Assembly (NCBI RefSeq): GCF_051857535.1
Contig: NZ_JBPZGY010000003.1
Coordinates: 1 to 64,000 of the forward strand
DNA length: 64,000 bases
Source of the DNA: Roseateles_B sp051857535
Lineage (GTDB): Bacteria > Pseudomonadota > Gammaproteobacteria > Burkholderiales > Burkholderiaceae_C
Direction: 5' to 3'
Each line of letters begins with the position of its first letter. Within the stretch, counting starts at the first letter, position 1. The position numbers and the translations under genes were made by a program. Below are positions 8,400 to 16,278 of the stretch, piece by piece. Under the pieces are notes generated by a model, which was not told the DNA's origin, ran no database searches, and saw only the letters and a list, made by a program, of their open reading frames with translations.

Positions 8400-8813
8400 A
8401 TGCACTATGCCCTCAGCTGCTTCCTCGTCGCATCGCTCATCGCGCTTTGGTCGCTGGTCGTCTGGGTGCTGCATGCCCTCGCTGCATGGACGATTTCGAA
8501 CGCCGCTGCGCTCACAGGGGAGGCGACGGACGCCAGCGCCTTGCCGGACTGGCTGGAGGCCTGGGTGCCGACGGAAATCACCCAATGGCTGGGCCAGCTG
8601 CTGACTGAAGTGAGGCCGCTCGTTGACGGCCTGCTTCAGGCCGTCCCTGCCTTGGAGGGCGGCTTGACCGTGGCGGCCTGGGTGGCCTGGGGCCTCGGCA
8701 CCGTGTTGCTCCTGTTGCTGGGCGCCGGTCTGCACCTGCTCATCGCACTGTGGCGTAGCCAGGGTGCTGGGGCAGGTCCCCGTGCCGGCGGCGCTCCCCA
8801 GGCGGCGAGCTGA
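8400..8813 (+). CDS. Small membrane protein of unknown function (137 aa)
   Basis: Unrecognised. The first 35 residues form a hydrophobic helix (SCFLVASLIALWSLVVWVLH), and a second helix lies near 100-120 (WVAWGLGTVLLLLLGAGLHLLIALW); between them is an amphipathic stretch rich in Trp and Leu. The C-terminal tail is Gly/Ala-rich. The ATG at 8400 is preferred because AAGG sits seven bases upstream; an ATG at 8385 is possible. It begins a plus-strand run with two smaller membrane proteins and ExoD, and diverges from the LysR gene. Confidence 0.65.
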   Translation: MHYALSCFLVASLIALWSLVVWVLHALAAWTISNAAALTGEATDASALPDWLEAWVPTEITQWLGQLLTEVRPLVDGLLQAVPALEGGLTVAAWVAWGLGTVLLLLLGAGLHLLIALWRSQGAGAGPRAGGAPQAAS

Positions 8814-8863
8814 GCGCGCCGCCCCTCTCGTCACCGTCGCAAGATCCCTCACACACGCCACCT

Positions 8864-8900
8864 CACCACCACCACCACCATCACCATCACCATCACCATG
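8864..8900. repeat. CAC/CAT triplet microsatellite touching the next start codon
   Basis: A run of five ACC triplets followed by alternating ATC-ACC triplets leads directly into the ATG at 8898. It replaces the position where a Shine-Dalgarno site would be expected. The length of such a run can vary by slippage, so it could tune translation or just be a low-complexity spacer. Confidence 0.8.
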
Positions 8901-9056
8901 GACACCAGCACGCTCCTCTTCACCGTCCTGACCGCCTGCATGGTTGGGGTTACTTGGCAAGCCTGGCGCCTGGGCAATGAGAAGCGCGACGTCGTGCTAC
9001 TCGGCGTCCTCAGCGGCCTGATGGGCGCGGGCACGGCCGCGACAGCCATCCTCTGA
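8898..9056 (+). CDS. Small membrane protein (52 aa)
   Basis: My translation gives 52 residues beginning MDTSTLLFTVLTACMVGVTW, with one hydrophobic helix at 5-20, a charged middle (RLGNEKRDV) and a second weak helix at 33-52. The reading frame ends with TGA at 9054-9056, and the next gene starts 15 bases later. Codon choice has the GC-rich third positions of its neighbours. No Shine-Dalgarno motif precedes the ATG, only a CAC/CAT repeat, so expression is uncertain. No function is recognised. Confidence 0.5.
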   Translation: MDTSTLLFTVLTACMVGVTWQAWRLGNEKRDVVLLGVLSGLMGAGTAATAIL

Positions 9057-9071
9057 GCCCGGGGGCAGGAC

Positions 9072-9311
9072 ATGGACTTGCTGCCGCCCTGCCTCTCGGC
9101 CGACTCCATGGGCAGGCCCGCCCGGCGTCTGATGGCCTTTGTCGGCATCGTCGTCGCGGCGCTGGCAGTGGGCGGTACCTTCCTGCTGAGTCTCATCGGC
9201 GAGATCCCGGCCGTGATCTCGCTGGGCGTGACCTTGGGTCTGATCGCCGGTGGGGGGCGGGTGTCTTTGCGGAAGACGTGCGAGCAGCCGGCGGGCGAGG
9301 TGGCGGCGTGA
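9072..9311 (+). CDS. Small membrane protein (79 aa) upstream of exoD
   Basis: Unrecognised protein of 79 residues with two hydrophobic helices at about 21-43 and 46-64 (LMAFVGIVVAALAVGGTFLL and AVISLGVTLGLIAGG) and a short polar tail. GGGGCAGG precedes the ATG by a few bases. Its stop codon overlaps the GTG start of the ExoD gene as GTGA, so the two are likely translated together. That coupling suggests that it helps the ExoD-like protein or shares its membrane context. Confidence 0.6.
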   Translation: MDLLPPCLSADSMGRPARRLMAFVGIVVAALAVGGTFLLSLIGEIPAVISLGVTLGLIAGGGRVSLRKTCEQPAGEVAA

Positions 9312-9907
9312 CGCCGCCCATCGTGCGCCGCCTGCGCGATGCCGCTGCGACCCTCCAGGACGAGCGCGTGTCGATGCAGGCCATGGCTCAAGCCCATGGG
9401 CCCGAGGCCCACGGTGCCTTGCTCCTGCTGCTGGCCATGCCCTGCCTGCTGCCGGTGCCCGGCGTAGCCACGGCGCTGGGCATGGGGTTGGCGGTGCTGG
9501 CCGTGGCGATGTGGCGCGGGCGCTGCGCGTCAGATCTGCCCAAGCACGTGGCAGCGCTTGAGCTGCCGCGCCATTGGGCGCAGCGGGTCCTGGTGGGGCT
9601 GGCGTCCGCCTACGCCTTGGCTGGACGCCATGCCCGAGCCCGGCTGAGCCATCTCGCATCGGCTGGCCGACGATCCGGCCTCGCCCTCGTGGTGGGGATG
9701 ATGGCGGCCATCATCGTGATGCCGATCCCTTTCGGCAACGTCCTGCCCGCCATGGCGCTGTCCTTTATCGGTCTGGGGCTGGTGTTTCGCGACGGACTGG
9801 CTGTTCTCATGGGCTTGTTGGTGGCTTGCCTGGCGGGAGCGGTCACGACCGGTCTCGTGCTGCTGGCATGGGGCTGGGGCAGCGAATGGATTGCAGTCTG
9901 GGTCTGA
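9308..9907 (+). CDS. Exopolysaccharide synthesis ExoD family membrane protein
   Basis: A 199-residue membrane protein of the ExoD family, named for a Rhizobium gene needed for exopolysaccharide production and alkali tolerance. Visible family features are the AQAHGPEAHGALLLLLAMPCLLPVPG segment, with its conserved GP.A..LL and P-PG elements, and three or four C-terminal helices. I chose GTG at 9308 because it overlaps the previous stop and has GAGG seven bases upstream; the longer ATG frame from 9278 would run into the previous gene. The precise activity of ExoD proteins is unknown. Confidence 0.8.
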   Translation: MTPPIVRRLRDAAATLQDERVSMQAMAQAHGPEAHGALLLLLAMPCLLPVPGVATALGMGLAVLAVAMWRGRCASDLPKHVAALELPRHWAQRVLVGLASAYALAGRHARARLSHLASAGRRSGLALVVGMMAAIIVMPIPFGNVLPAMALSFIGLGLVFRDGLAVLMGLLVACLAGAVTTGLVLLAWGWGSEWIAVWV

Positions 9908-10230
9908 TCGGACAGAGACTGTTCGACGCGAGCGGCGATCCTGGGGGCTCCGCACGCTGCTTGAGGGCAGGGCACGGATAGAGGCATGGCACTGTTCCAC
10001 CACGAGCGCCGGCCGCACGGCGCCTTGGGCTGCCGACCTCCTGTCGCGGTACGCCGTGAGTGGGCCGACGCTGATCACGAACGCCCCCCTGACTCACTGC
10101 CTGCGTGGCTGTACATGGCGTGCGCGTTCCCCCTCTCCCAGACCGTGCCATGAAAAAGGCGGCACACCCGCATCTCCTGCAGAGGCGCCGCCTGGCCGGC
10201 CAGGAAGCCCCGGCCCTCAGCTCATCTCGC
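9908..10230. other. Intergenic region between exoD-like and collagenase genes
   Basis: These 323 bases separate two convergent genes. Apart from the hairpin-plus-T-run described separately at 10153-10193, and a perfect 14-base palindrome CCTGGCCGGCCAGG at 10191-10204, I see no gene. Short plus-strand frames here have no convincing ribosome site. Confidence 0.6.
10153..10193 (-). terminator. Probable terminator of the collagenase gene
   Basis: On the minus strand AGGCGGC (10193-10187) pairs with GCCGCCT (10163-10157) across a 23-base loop and is followed by TTTTT. It starts about 38 bases after the collagenase stop. The long loop makes it weaker than a textbook terminator. Confidence 0.5.
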
Positions 10231-12969
10231 TCAGTACTTGGTGCTCAGGCTCAAGCCGCTGAACGCCGTCTTGCCCGACACCGTCAGGTAGATGTAGCCC
10301 GGCGTGTACACCGGCACCACCACGGTCTCCGCGTTGCCGCTGTTGGTGGAGCGATAGTTGTGCGAGGTCGGCGAGGCCCAGCCCTGGGTGTTGACGTAGA
10401 GGTCGGCGTTGCCGCTGCCACCACTGGTGCTGATGCTCAGCTGCACATTGGGCTTGTCCACGTAGATGAAGTAGTACAGCAGATCACCCGCAGCGCCAGC
10501 CAGACCGGTGCGGATGCAGCCGTTGCTCATGCTGTCCGTGCGCGTGGGGCAGGTGGACGGCACGGTGCCGGAGACCGACACGGACTTGGAGGTCGTGGTG
10601 CTGAGACCGCTGTTGTCCGTCACCTTGAGCTTCACCGTGTAGGTTCCACCTGCGGCGTAGGTCTTGGCGGGGTTGGCGTAGGTCGAGGTGCTGCCGTCAC
10701 CGAAGTCCCACAGGCGGCTGGCGATGGTGCCGTCAGCGTCGGTGGAGGTGTCGGTGAAGTAGGCGGTGAGACCCGTGGTGCCGACGGAGAACGCGGCGAC
10801 CGGCGGTTGCGAAGTCGGGTTGGAGACGCTCACCACCTGGGTCGTCGTGGTGCTCAGCTTGCTGTTGTCCGTCACCGTCAGCTTGACCGTGTAGTTGCCG
10901 GGGGCGGCGTAGGTCTTGCTGGGGTTGGCGGCGGTGGAGCTGCTGCCGTCACCGAAGCTCCAGAGGCGGCTGGCGATGGTGCCGTCGGCGTCCGTCGAGG
11001 TGTCGGTGAAGCCCACGGTCAGGCCGGAGACACTGGTCTTGAACGAGGCCATCGGCGCCTGCGGGGTCGGGGAGCTGCCGCAGTTCACGCCCGTGGTGGC
11101 CACGCTGCCCAGCCAGGTGCGGAACTCGCTGTCGTAGCGGGTGCCGATGGTGCTCTTCAGCAGCTTGCGTGCGCCGGTCCAGTCGCCCTTGCGGTACAGG
11201 CCCAGCAGGGTGGTGACGTCCGCACGGTGCTTCTCCAGCATGAAGCTGACGGCGAGGTAGCCCCAGTTGTAGACGCGGGTCTGGTCGGCGTTGTCGTAGG
11301 TGGTGTCGAACAGCGTGCTCAGGGCGTAGCGGTAGGTGCCGGCCTCTGTGAGGGCATTGCTGTAGCGCACATTGCGATAGCAGTAGGACACGTGCTCGGC
11401 CAGGCCCTCCACCCACCAGACGGTGGGCGTGGTCATGTTGGCGCTGAAGTCTCCGTACATGTCGAAGCGACCATCGAGGTAATGGGTGTACTCGTGGTTG
11501 AGGTTCCAGACCTCGAAGTTCGGCTTCACCCACTCGGCTTCATAGGCGTAGAAGCGCGGCACGTTGCCGGCCTGCGCAGGATTGCCCTCCATGTACATGC
11601 CGCCGTTGTTGGTGTCGATACCGAAGAGCGGGCCGGCGTAATCCTGGTAGTCGTGGCTGCTGTCGAAGATCACCAGTTCGAGGCTGGTGTTGTTGTCGTT
11701 GGCGACAGGGGTGCGGTTGGTCTGCAGCTTGTTGTGGAAGTAGGCCTCCTCGTTGATCACCGAGGTGCAGGTGGCGTTCAACTCGGCAGCGCTCATGGAC
11801 TGGGCGCGCAGCGTCAGGCTGGGGCTGCAGACCTGCTTCAGGGGCAGCACGGCGGCTTCGGCTCGGGGTTTCCAGTTGCAGCTGCCGTAGGTGTTGCACT
11901 GGCCAGCGTCGTAGTAGTCCGTCATATCGGCCAGGCCGATCCAGATGGCCTGGCTGGGCGTGCCCAGGCCGCTGCGGTTCATCAGCGCCTGGACCTGCGA
12001 GCGGGTGGTCGAGATGATGGTCGGGTACTGCAGGAAGCGCGACAGCTCACGGGCGGCATTGCTGACCAGGTAGCTCTCGGTGGTGCCGATCAGGTTCCAG
12101 TTGCGGTTGGTGAAGTCGTTGACCGCGTACTGCAGCGTCAGGTCGGACTTCACCAGGGCCTGGTAGTCGGCGTTCTGGTGGCCGCGCCACAGCACGGTGA
12201 AGGTGTTGTTGACGGCCACCTTCATGTAGTAGGAGCTGTTCCAACTGCTGGTGTAGGAATCCAGCAGGCGCTTGACCACCCAGGCGTAGCGTGCGTTCTC
12301 GGTGGACGAATCGATCAGGGTGACCGACTCGGCCAGCACCTCGCCGTTGGCGTCGGACACGCCGAAGATGCTGCCATTGCCAAACAGGGTGTCGAGGGCG
12401 CCGCGCAGCGCAGTCTTCAGCGTGCTGCCGTAGGTGCCCACGGAGCTGCTGTCGTTGTACTGCACGTAGTAGCCGGCACGCAGGAACAGGACCAGCTGCA
12501 GCACGCCCGTGCTGTTGGTGCCGTTGTAGCCGGCGGCGTAGCTGCGCAGACCATCGGCAACGCTGCGCATCTGGGACTCGTTGAAGGCGCGCTGGGCATC
12601 GGTGCCGCGCAGGCTGAAGAGGGAGTTGACGCAGTCGGCGGTGCTGGTGCGCACCGCCTCGACCAGGGCGCTGCCGGTGCGCGTGGTGAAGAGCGTGGTA
12701 TCGCAGGTGGCAGCCAGGGCGGCCTGCTTGTTCACGCTGAGCTTGCTGCGCTTGGCGTTGTCAGTGCTGGCGCGCGAACGCTCAGCGGACACTGGCGGGC
12801 GCTCCTTGGCGTCAATGGTCTTCGACTCCGTGTGGCGGTGCAGGCTGTGCTGGCGGCTGTCGGCCTGCTGGTTCTGCGGCATCGGGCCGGAGGGGAGCGA
12901 GTCTGCATGGGACAGGCTCAGGCAAAAGGACATGGCGAGGCCAAGCCCCGTCAGAGTGGGGGTTCGCAT
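10231..12969 (-). CDS. Secreted collagenase (peptidase M9) with two PKD domains and a C-terminal PPC domain
   Basis: Extracellular metalloprotease of 912 residues. A signal peptide (TGLGLAMSFCLSLSHA) is followed by an M9 N-terminal domain and a catalytic domain with zinc motif HEYTHYLDGRF near residue 491 and the downstream glutamate in WWVEGLAEH near 520. Two PKD domains follow at about 640-720 and 722-800, each with LWSFGDGS or LWDFGDGS, then a PPC domain to the end (CIRTGLAGAAGDLLYYF). PKD and PPC modules help such enzymes bind collagen. The ATG at 12969 gives a clean signal peptide; the frame from 13005 adds 12 polar residues. It stands alone, with its own AT-rich upstream region. Confidence 0.93.
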   Translation of the reverse strand: MRTPTLTGLGLAMSFCLSLSHADSLPSGPMPQNQQADSRQHSLHRHTESKTIDAKERPPVSAERSRASTDNAKRSKLSVNKQAALAATCDTTLFTTRTGSALVEAVRTSTADCVNSLFSLRGTDAQRAFNESQMRSVADGLRSYAAGYNGTNSTGVLQLVLFLRAGYYVQYNDSSSVGTYGSTLKTALRGALDTLFGNGSIFGVSDANGEVLAESVTLIDSSTENARYAWVVKRLLDSYTSSWNSSYYMKVAVNNTFTVLWRGHQNADYQALVKSDLTLQYAVNDFTNRNWNLIGTTESYLVSNAARELSRFLQYPTIISTTRSQVQALMNRSGLGTPSQAIWIGLADMTDYYDAGQCNTYGSCNWKPRAEAAVLPLKQVCSPSLTLRAQSMSAAELNATCTSVINEEAYFHNKLQTNRTPVANDNNTSLELVIFDSSHDYQDYAGPLFGIDTNNGGMYMEGNPAQAGNVPRFYAYEAEWVKPNFEVWNLNHEYTHYLDGRFDMYGDFSANMTTPTVWWVEGLAEHVSYCYRNVRYSNALTEAGTYRYALSTLFDTTYDNADQTRVYNWGYLAVSFMLEKHRADVTTLLGLYRKGDWTGARKLLKSTIGTRYDSEFRTWLGSVATTGVNCGSSPTPQAPMASFKTSVSGLTVGFTDTSTDADGTIASRLWSFGDGSSSTAANPSKTYAAPGNYTVKLTVTDNSKLSTTTTQVVSVSNPTSQPPVAAFSVGTTGLTAYFTDTSTDADGTIASRLWDFGDGSTSTYANPAKTYAAGGTYTVKLKVTDNSGLSTTTSKSVSVSGTVPSTCPTRTDSMSNGCIRTGLAGAAGDLLYYFIYVDKPNVQLSISTSGGSGNADLYVNTQGWASPTSHNYRSTNSGNAETVVVPVYTPGYIYLTVSGKTAFSGLSLSTKY

Positions 12970-13498
12970 GGGAGGGTTCCGATTCAAGTTGAGGGGAGGG
13001 AGCACCCGGTCGGCCGGACCGGGAACTGCCGGCTCGCCAAGAGGCCGAGCCGTGTATCAGCAGTCCTGCGTACCACAACTATGTACATCTGCTGATGACA
13101 ATATATTTGACGTACACAACAAATATTTAACAAGAGGGAATCCCTGAGGTGTTGGTGACGCTTTGTATCGGCTTGCGCCAACGCTCACTGCTTGCTTCAC
13201 AGGCGCCAGCCTTGAGCCCAGACAGTCAGGCCTGGATCGCCAAGGCCCGTGACTAGACAAGCGGTTGCCGGGGTTCAGCAGCGCTGCCATGGGGCCTCTT
13301 GGGCATGATCGCAGCGGCCCCGAGGCACCGGGGCGGGCGGGCTGCGCTCATGGGAAGACCTGACCCGCCGAAAGGGATGAGGTGCTTGCGAGTGCAACTG
13401 CGTCACCGCACTTGCGAGCATGCGGAAACATCTTGAGAGCAGCCGCCTGGCACTGGCTGGGCAGCCGGGGGGATTTGCTTGGACGCCGCTGCCCGGCC
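12970..13498. other. Intergenic region upstream of the collagenase gene
   Basis: This 529-base gap carries the collagenase promoter. The block at 13090-13135 is strikingly A+T-rich and contains an inverted repeat, ATATTTG at 13103-13109 and CAAATAT at 13120-13126, a candidate operator about 135 bases before the start codon. The rest, 13140-13498, has short open frames in several phases but none with a ribosome site or recognisable product. It also lies downstream of ybiB, and no clear terminator is seen there. Confidence 0.5.
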
Positions 13499-14422
13499 TC
13501 AGCCTCCGGCCAGCGCTTCCAGGGCTTGAACCTGCTCGGCAATGCGCGCCGGCAGGGGCTGCCGATCTGACAGCATGGCCTGGATGAGGGCGCTGTTGTC
13601 CTGGATGCCAGGCTGCTCCAGCAGCGGCTGCGACAGGTCTTCGTCCCCGGTATGCAGCTCGGAGCTGCCGTCCGGTCCGAAGCGGCGCATCCAAGCCTTG
13701 CGGCGCAGATGAGCATGGGCCTCGCCTTCGCAGGCGCGCATGAGCAAGGCCTGGCCGTTGCTGTCGAGGCACAGGCGGGGCAGGGCTTCGCTCATGCTGT
13801 CCAGGTACTCGGGGTGAGTGACCGCCACCACGCGCAGGCTGCGCCCGGGCGCTGGGTCCAGCAGCTTGGCCATGATGTGGGCGCTGTTGCGCACACCCAG
13901 GCGCTGGCGCAGAGCCATCAGGGCGTCCAGGCCGGGGCACAGCAGACTCAGGGGCGCCACCGCAAGGCGGCGGGACTCCAACTGCTCCTGCAGCTGTGGT
14001 AACTGCTGCGCTGGCTCCAGGCCCAGTGCTCGGAGCAGCTCGAAGGAGTCTTCGCGGGTATCGAAATCATGCCGGCCATGGATCAGCACAGGCACGCCGC
14101 GCTGGGCCAGCAGCAGGGCCACCAGGGGCATGAGGTTGGCCAGCTTGCGGGCGCCGTTGAGCGCCGGCAACAGAACCAGGCGAGGCCCCCGGGGCACTTC
14201 GATCCGCGCGGTGCGTACCTGCAGGGCGTCGTGAAAGCCCAGCAGCTCCTCGCAACTTTCTCCCTTGATGCGCAGGGCAATCAGCAGGGCGCCCAGTTCC
14301 ATGTCGGGCACCTGACCGTCCAGCATCTGGCCATACAGCGCGCAGGCCTGCTCCCGGTCCAGGCTGCGGGCGCCGCGCGAGCCGCGCCCGACTTCCTTGA
14401 TCAGCGCCCCGTAGTGAACCAT
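13499..14422 (-). CDS. ybiB: YbiB-family protein (anthranilate phosphoribosyltransferase-like, DNA binding)
   Basis: A 307-residue homologue of E. coli YbiB/TrpD2, a protein with the fold of anthranilate phosphoribosyltransferase that binds nucleic acid rather than making tryptophan precursors. The N-terminal helical domain is visible (LYGQMLDGQVPDMELGALLIALRIKGES, much as in TrpD), followed by LLPALNGARKLANLMPLVALLL and RNSAHIMAKLLDP. The frame is open upstream to 14878, but that part covers dsbA; ATG at 14422 is therefore used. It lies five bases after the dsbA stop. In E. coli the gene is under SOS control; I see no LexA box here. Confidence 0.85.
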   Translation of the reverse strand: MVHYGALIKEVGRGSRGARSLDREQACALYGQMLDGQVPDMELGALLIALRIKGESCEELLGFHDALQVRTARIEVPRGPRLVLLPALNGARKLANLMPLVALLLAQRGVPVLIHGRHDFDTREDSFELLRALGLEPAQQLPQLQEQLESRRLAVAPLSLLCPGLDALMALRQRLGVRNSAHIMAKLLDPAPGRSLRVVAVTHPEYLDSMSEALPRLCLDSNGQALLMRACEGEAHAHLRRKAWMRRFGPDGSSELHTGDEDLSQPLLEQPGIQDNSALIQAMLSDRQPLPARIAEQVQALEALAGG

Positions 14423-14427
14423 GGGCG

Positions 14428-15060
14428 TCAGGCCCGGGGCAGGGTCAGGAGATGATCCAGGGTGGCCAGCACCTCCGGGTAGCCTTGCGCGATGGAGGGG
14501 CTGGTCACCCAACGGCCATTGACGACGAGCGTGGGCACGCCATGGTTGCCCAGGGCGGGAGCCAGGCTGTTGGCCTGCTGACACTTGGACTGCACGCCAA
14601 AGGACTCCGCCATCTGCTTGAAGCGGGTGCCATCCACGCCCAGCTTGACCAGCTCTGCCGTCGCGCCCTCCAGGTTCTGGAACTTGCTCAGGTCGGCCTG
14701 CACGGCACTGAAGACCTTGGCATGCAGGGGCTCCAACTGCCCCATGGCCTCCAGGGCGTAATAGACCTTCTGCGTGACCTTGGCGATGGGGTTGATGATC
14801 AGGGGCACGCGCCTGAACTGGACCTTGGCGGGCTTGCGGCCCAGCCACTGATGCAGGTGCGGCTCGAAGGCGTGGCAATGCGGGCAGGTGTAGGAGAAGA
14901 ACTCCAGGACTTCGCCGGCTGCGGCCGTGCCTGACAGCGGCGTGCCCAGTCTGAGGTATTGCTTGCCTTCGACGGGCCGCGATTGCGCCTGACCCAGCGC
15001 AGGCAGGGCGAGCGCGGACAGCCCGGCGCTGCCCTGGATGATGAATTGACGCCTTTGCAT
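14428..15060 (-). CDS. dsbA: Thiol:disulfide interchange protein DsbA
   Basis: Periplasmic oxidase that introduces disulfide bonds into exported proteins and is re-oxidised by DsbB. The protein has 210 residues with a signal sequence (RRQFIIQGSAGLSALALPALGQA, possibly Tat-like because of the RR), the active-site CPHC at 59-62, and the cis-proline loop HGVPTLVVNG near 165-175. ATG at 15060 places the RR next to the N-terminus. In this genome arrangement the gene precedes ybiB by five bases, probably as one transcript. Secreted proteins such as the nearby collagenase could be clients, which is inference. Confidence 0.92.
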   Translation of the reverse strand: MQRRQFIIQGSAGLSALALPALGQAQSRPVEGKQYLRLGTPLSGTAAAGEVLEFFSYTCPHCHAFEPHLHQWLGRKPAKVQFRRVPLIINPIAKVTQKVYYALEAMGQLEPLHAKVFSAVQADLSKFQNLEGATAELVKLGVDGTRFKQMAESFGVQSKCQQANSLAPALGNHGVPTLVVNGRWVTSPSIAQGYPEVLATLDHLLTLPRA

Positions 15061-15370
15061 AGACCCTCTCGGTGACAGATGGCGCATTGTGCAGGAAGGC
15101 AGCCTGGCGGCCATGGGCCTGCTCATGGTCTTCAGCCGAACCTAAGAATCAAGGCGTGCTGTGCCACCGCGGGCTGAGGAGGAAGACAGGCAGAGGCTCT
15201 GAGGAGGGCTCCGGAAAGAGTCCGACACTCCCATGACTTGTCACGCAGGCGACACTGTGGCATCCGGCCCGCAAGTCCCGTCCCTTATCCTAACGACACA
15301 AGTCTGCTTCTGTGACACAACAGTTACACTGGCGCACACAGGGAGTTATCCAGTTGTATGGGGATACCTC
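15061..15370. promoter_or_regulatory. Divergent promoter region of dsbA and the AP2-like gene
   Basis: A 310-base gap between divergent genes. The half nearer the AP2-like gene is poorer in G+C and holds CTTATCCTAACGACACAAG and TGTGACACAACAGTTACAC. Just before that gene's ATG, TATCC at 15347-15351 and GGATA at 15362-15366 could pair over ten bases, and may affect translation. No small gene is evident here. Confidence 0.4.
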
Positions 15371-15898
15371 ATGAAAACCAGAGAAGTACAGATCTATACC
15401 GGTGAACAATTCACCGTTCCGCAAGGCGTGCAGCGCATCGACTCCCGCTCCACCCATGGATGGCAGTTGCGCTATGGCGGCACCAAGTTCTATTCCGACA
15501 GCAAGTTCCCCGGCGGTGCCGGGGGCGCACTGGCTGCAGCGACCAAGGAACTGCTCAAGCGCGTGGCCAAGCTGCCTGCGCCCACCCGCCTCAAGCCTGA
15601 ACCCAATGCCAACAAGACCAGCGAGCTGCCGGTGGGCATTTCCGGCCCCATCGTCCGCCAGCGCCGCGGCAAGCTGAGGGATTGCAGCTTCACCGTGCTC
15701 TTGCCCCGTTATGGCGAGCCGGCTCGCCGCCGCAGCGTCTACATCGCCTCCGAGTCCACATACACCGTGGAGCGTTACATGCAGGCCCTTGAAAAGGCCG
15801 TGGTGCTACGTCAGGAGGCCGAGGACCTCTACCGTCAGGAGGCCACCAAGGCCAAGCGTCGGGAGGCGCGCGCCTTCAAGGCGACCATGGCTGCCTGA
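15371..15898 (+). CDS. Hypothetical protein with possible AP2-like DNA-binding repeats
   Basis: A basic 175-residue protein. Two segments have the size and pattern of the AP2/integrase-arm fold, three strands followed by a helix: GVQRIDSRSTHGWQLRY with KFYSDSKFPGG and the helix AAATKELLKRVAKL, and then GISGPIVRQRRGKLRDCSF with RRRSVYIASE and the helix TVERYMQALEKAVVLRQEAE. The Lys/Arg-rich C-terminus (EATKAKRREARAF) would suit nucleic acid binding. This is my pattern reading, not an established assignment. ATG at 15371 is used; the frame extends to 15233 without a ribosome site. No integrase or phage genes surround it. Confidence 0.65.
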   Translation: MKTREVQIYTGEQFTVPQGVQRIDSRSTHGWQLRYGGTKFYSDSKFPGGAGGALAAATKELLKRVAKLPAPTRLKPEPNANKTSELPVGISGPIVRQRRGKLRDCSFTVLLPRYGEPARRRSVYIASESTYTVERYMQALEKAVVLRQEAEDLYRQEATKAKRREARAFKATMAA

Positions 15899-16077
15899 GG
15901 CAACCGGCAAGGCGAAGCGGCGTCCCCGGGGGCGACCGCTTCGTGGTGTCGAGCGCCCGGCCACGGCCTGGACGCAGCAAGCGCATCGGCCTGGGCCGAC
16001 TCATGAAGAATGCAGAGCAGGGCTGCCAGCAAGGCGAGGGCCTGGATCTCCAGCACCCTCTTCAGATTGGGACTCAT
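15835..16077 (-). CDS. Candidate small membrane or exported protein (80 aa)
   Basis: Unrecognised. The start ATG at 16077 is preceded by AAGGAGGTGCCGC, a perfect Shine-Dalgarno motif at optimal distance, which is rare for a chance frame. The first 25 residues (MSPNLKRVLEIQALALLAAL and beyond) look like a membrane anchor or signal peptide: two basic residues, then a Leu/Ala-rich core. The remainder is polar, with His and Pro. The 3' part overlaps the end of the convergent AP2-like gene by 64 bases, so codon statistics there are not informative. Only the leader-like start could be functional. Confidence 0.5.
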   Translation of the reverse strand: MSPNLKRVLEIQALALLAALLCILHESAQADALAASRPWPGARHHEAVAPGDAASPCRLPQAAMVALKARASRRLALVAS

Positions 16078-16101
16078 GCGGCACCTCCTTGCCCCCTGCC
16101 A

Positions 16102-16140
16102 GAACGGTGGCGGGAACGTTGCTAGAACGTCCGCCAGAAC
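16102..16140 (-). repeat. Four GTTC direct repeats one helical turn apart
   Basis: On the minus strand GTTC, mostly within CGTTCTGGC-like units, recurs four times, with plus-strand GAAC at 16102, 16114, 16125 and 16137, so the period is 11-12 bases. The array ends about 12 bases before the strong ribosome site of the 80-residue frame. Direct repeats with this phase are typical of OmpR/PhoB-type regulator sites. Confidence 0.5.
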
Positions 16141-16278
16141 AGCGGCGGAGTCGTCGGACTCGTCGCTTCAGGCGCATCTTCGGCTGAGCCGGACGCAGTC
16201 TCTATCGCTCCGTCGGGGGGAGGCATGCCGCCCTGATGGGGGCCTGTTCACCATGTGGGCAGGCCGCCTGAAGCCCTC

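Noticed and set aside
10191..10204. Palindrome CCTGGCCGGCCAGG as a regulatory site
   Set aside because: Short GC palindromes are expected by chance in such DNA, and it lies between convergent genes rather than in a promoter.
10105..13095. Antisense 996-codon frame across the collagenase gene
   Set aside because: The minus strand encodes a full M9 collagenase with all motifs; the plus-strand frame has only Gly/Ala/Val/His-rich composition.
13384..13419. 12-bp hairpin GCTTGCGAGTGC / GCACTTGCGAGC as a terminator of ybiB
   Set aside because: It pairs well only as plus-strand RNA with G-U pairs, while ybiB is on the minus strand; no T-run follows.
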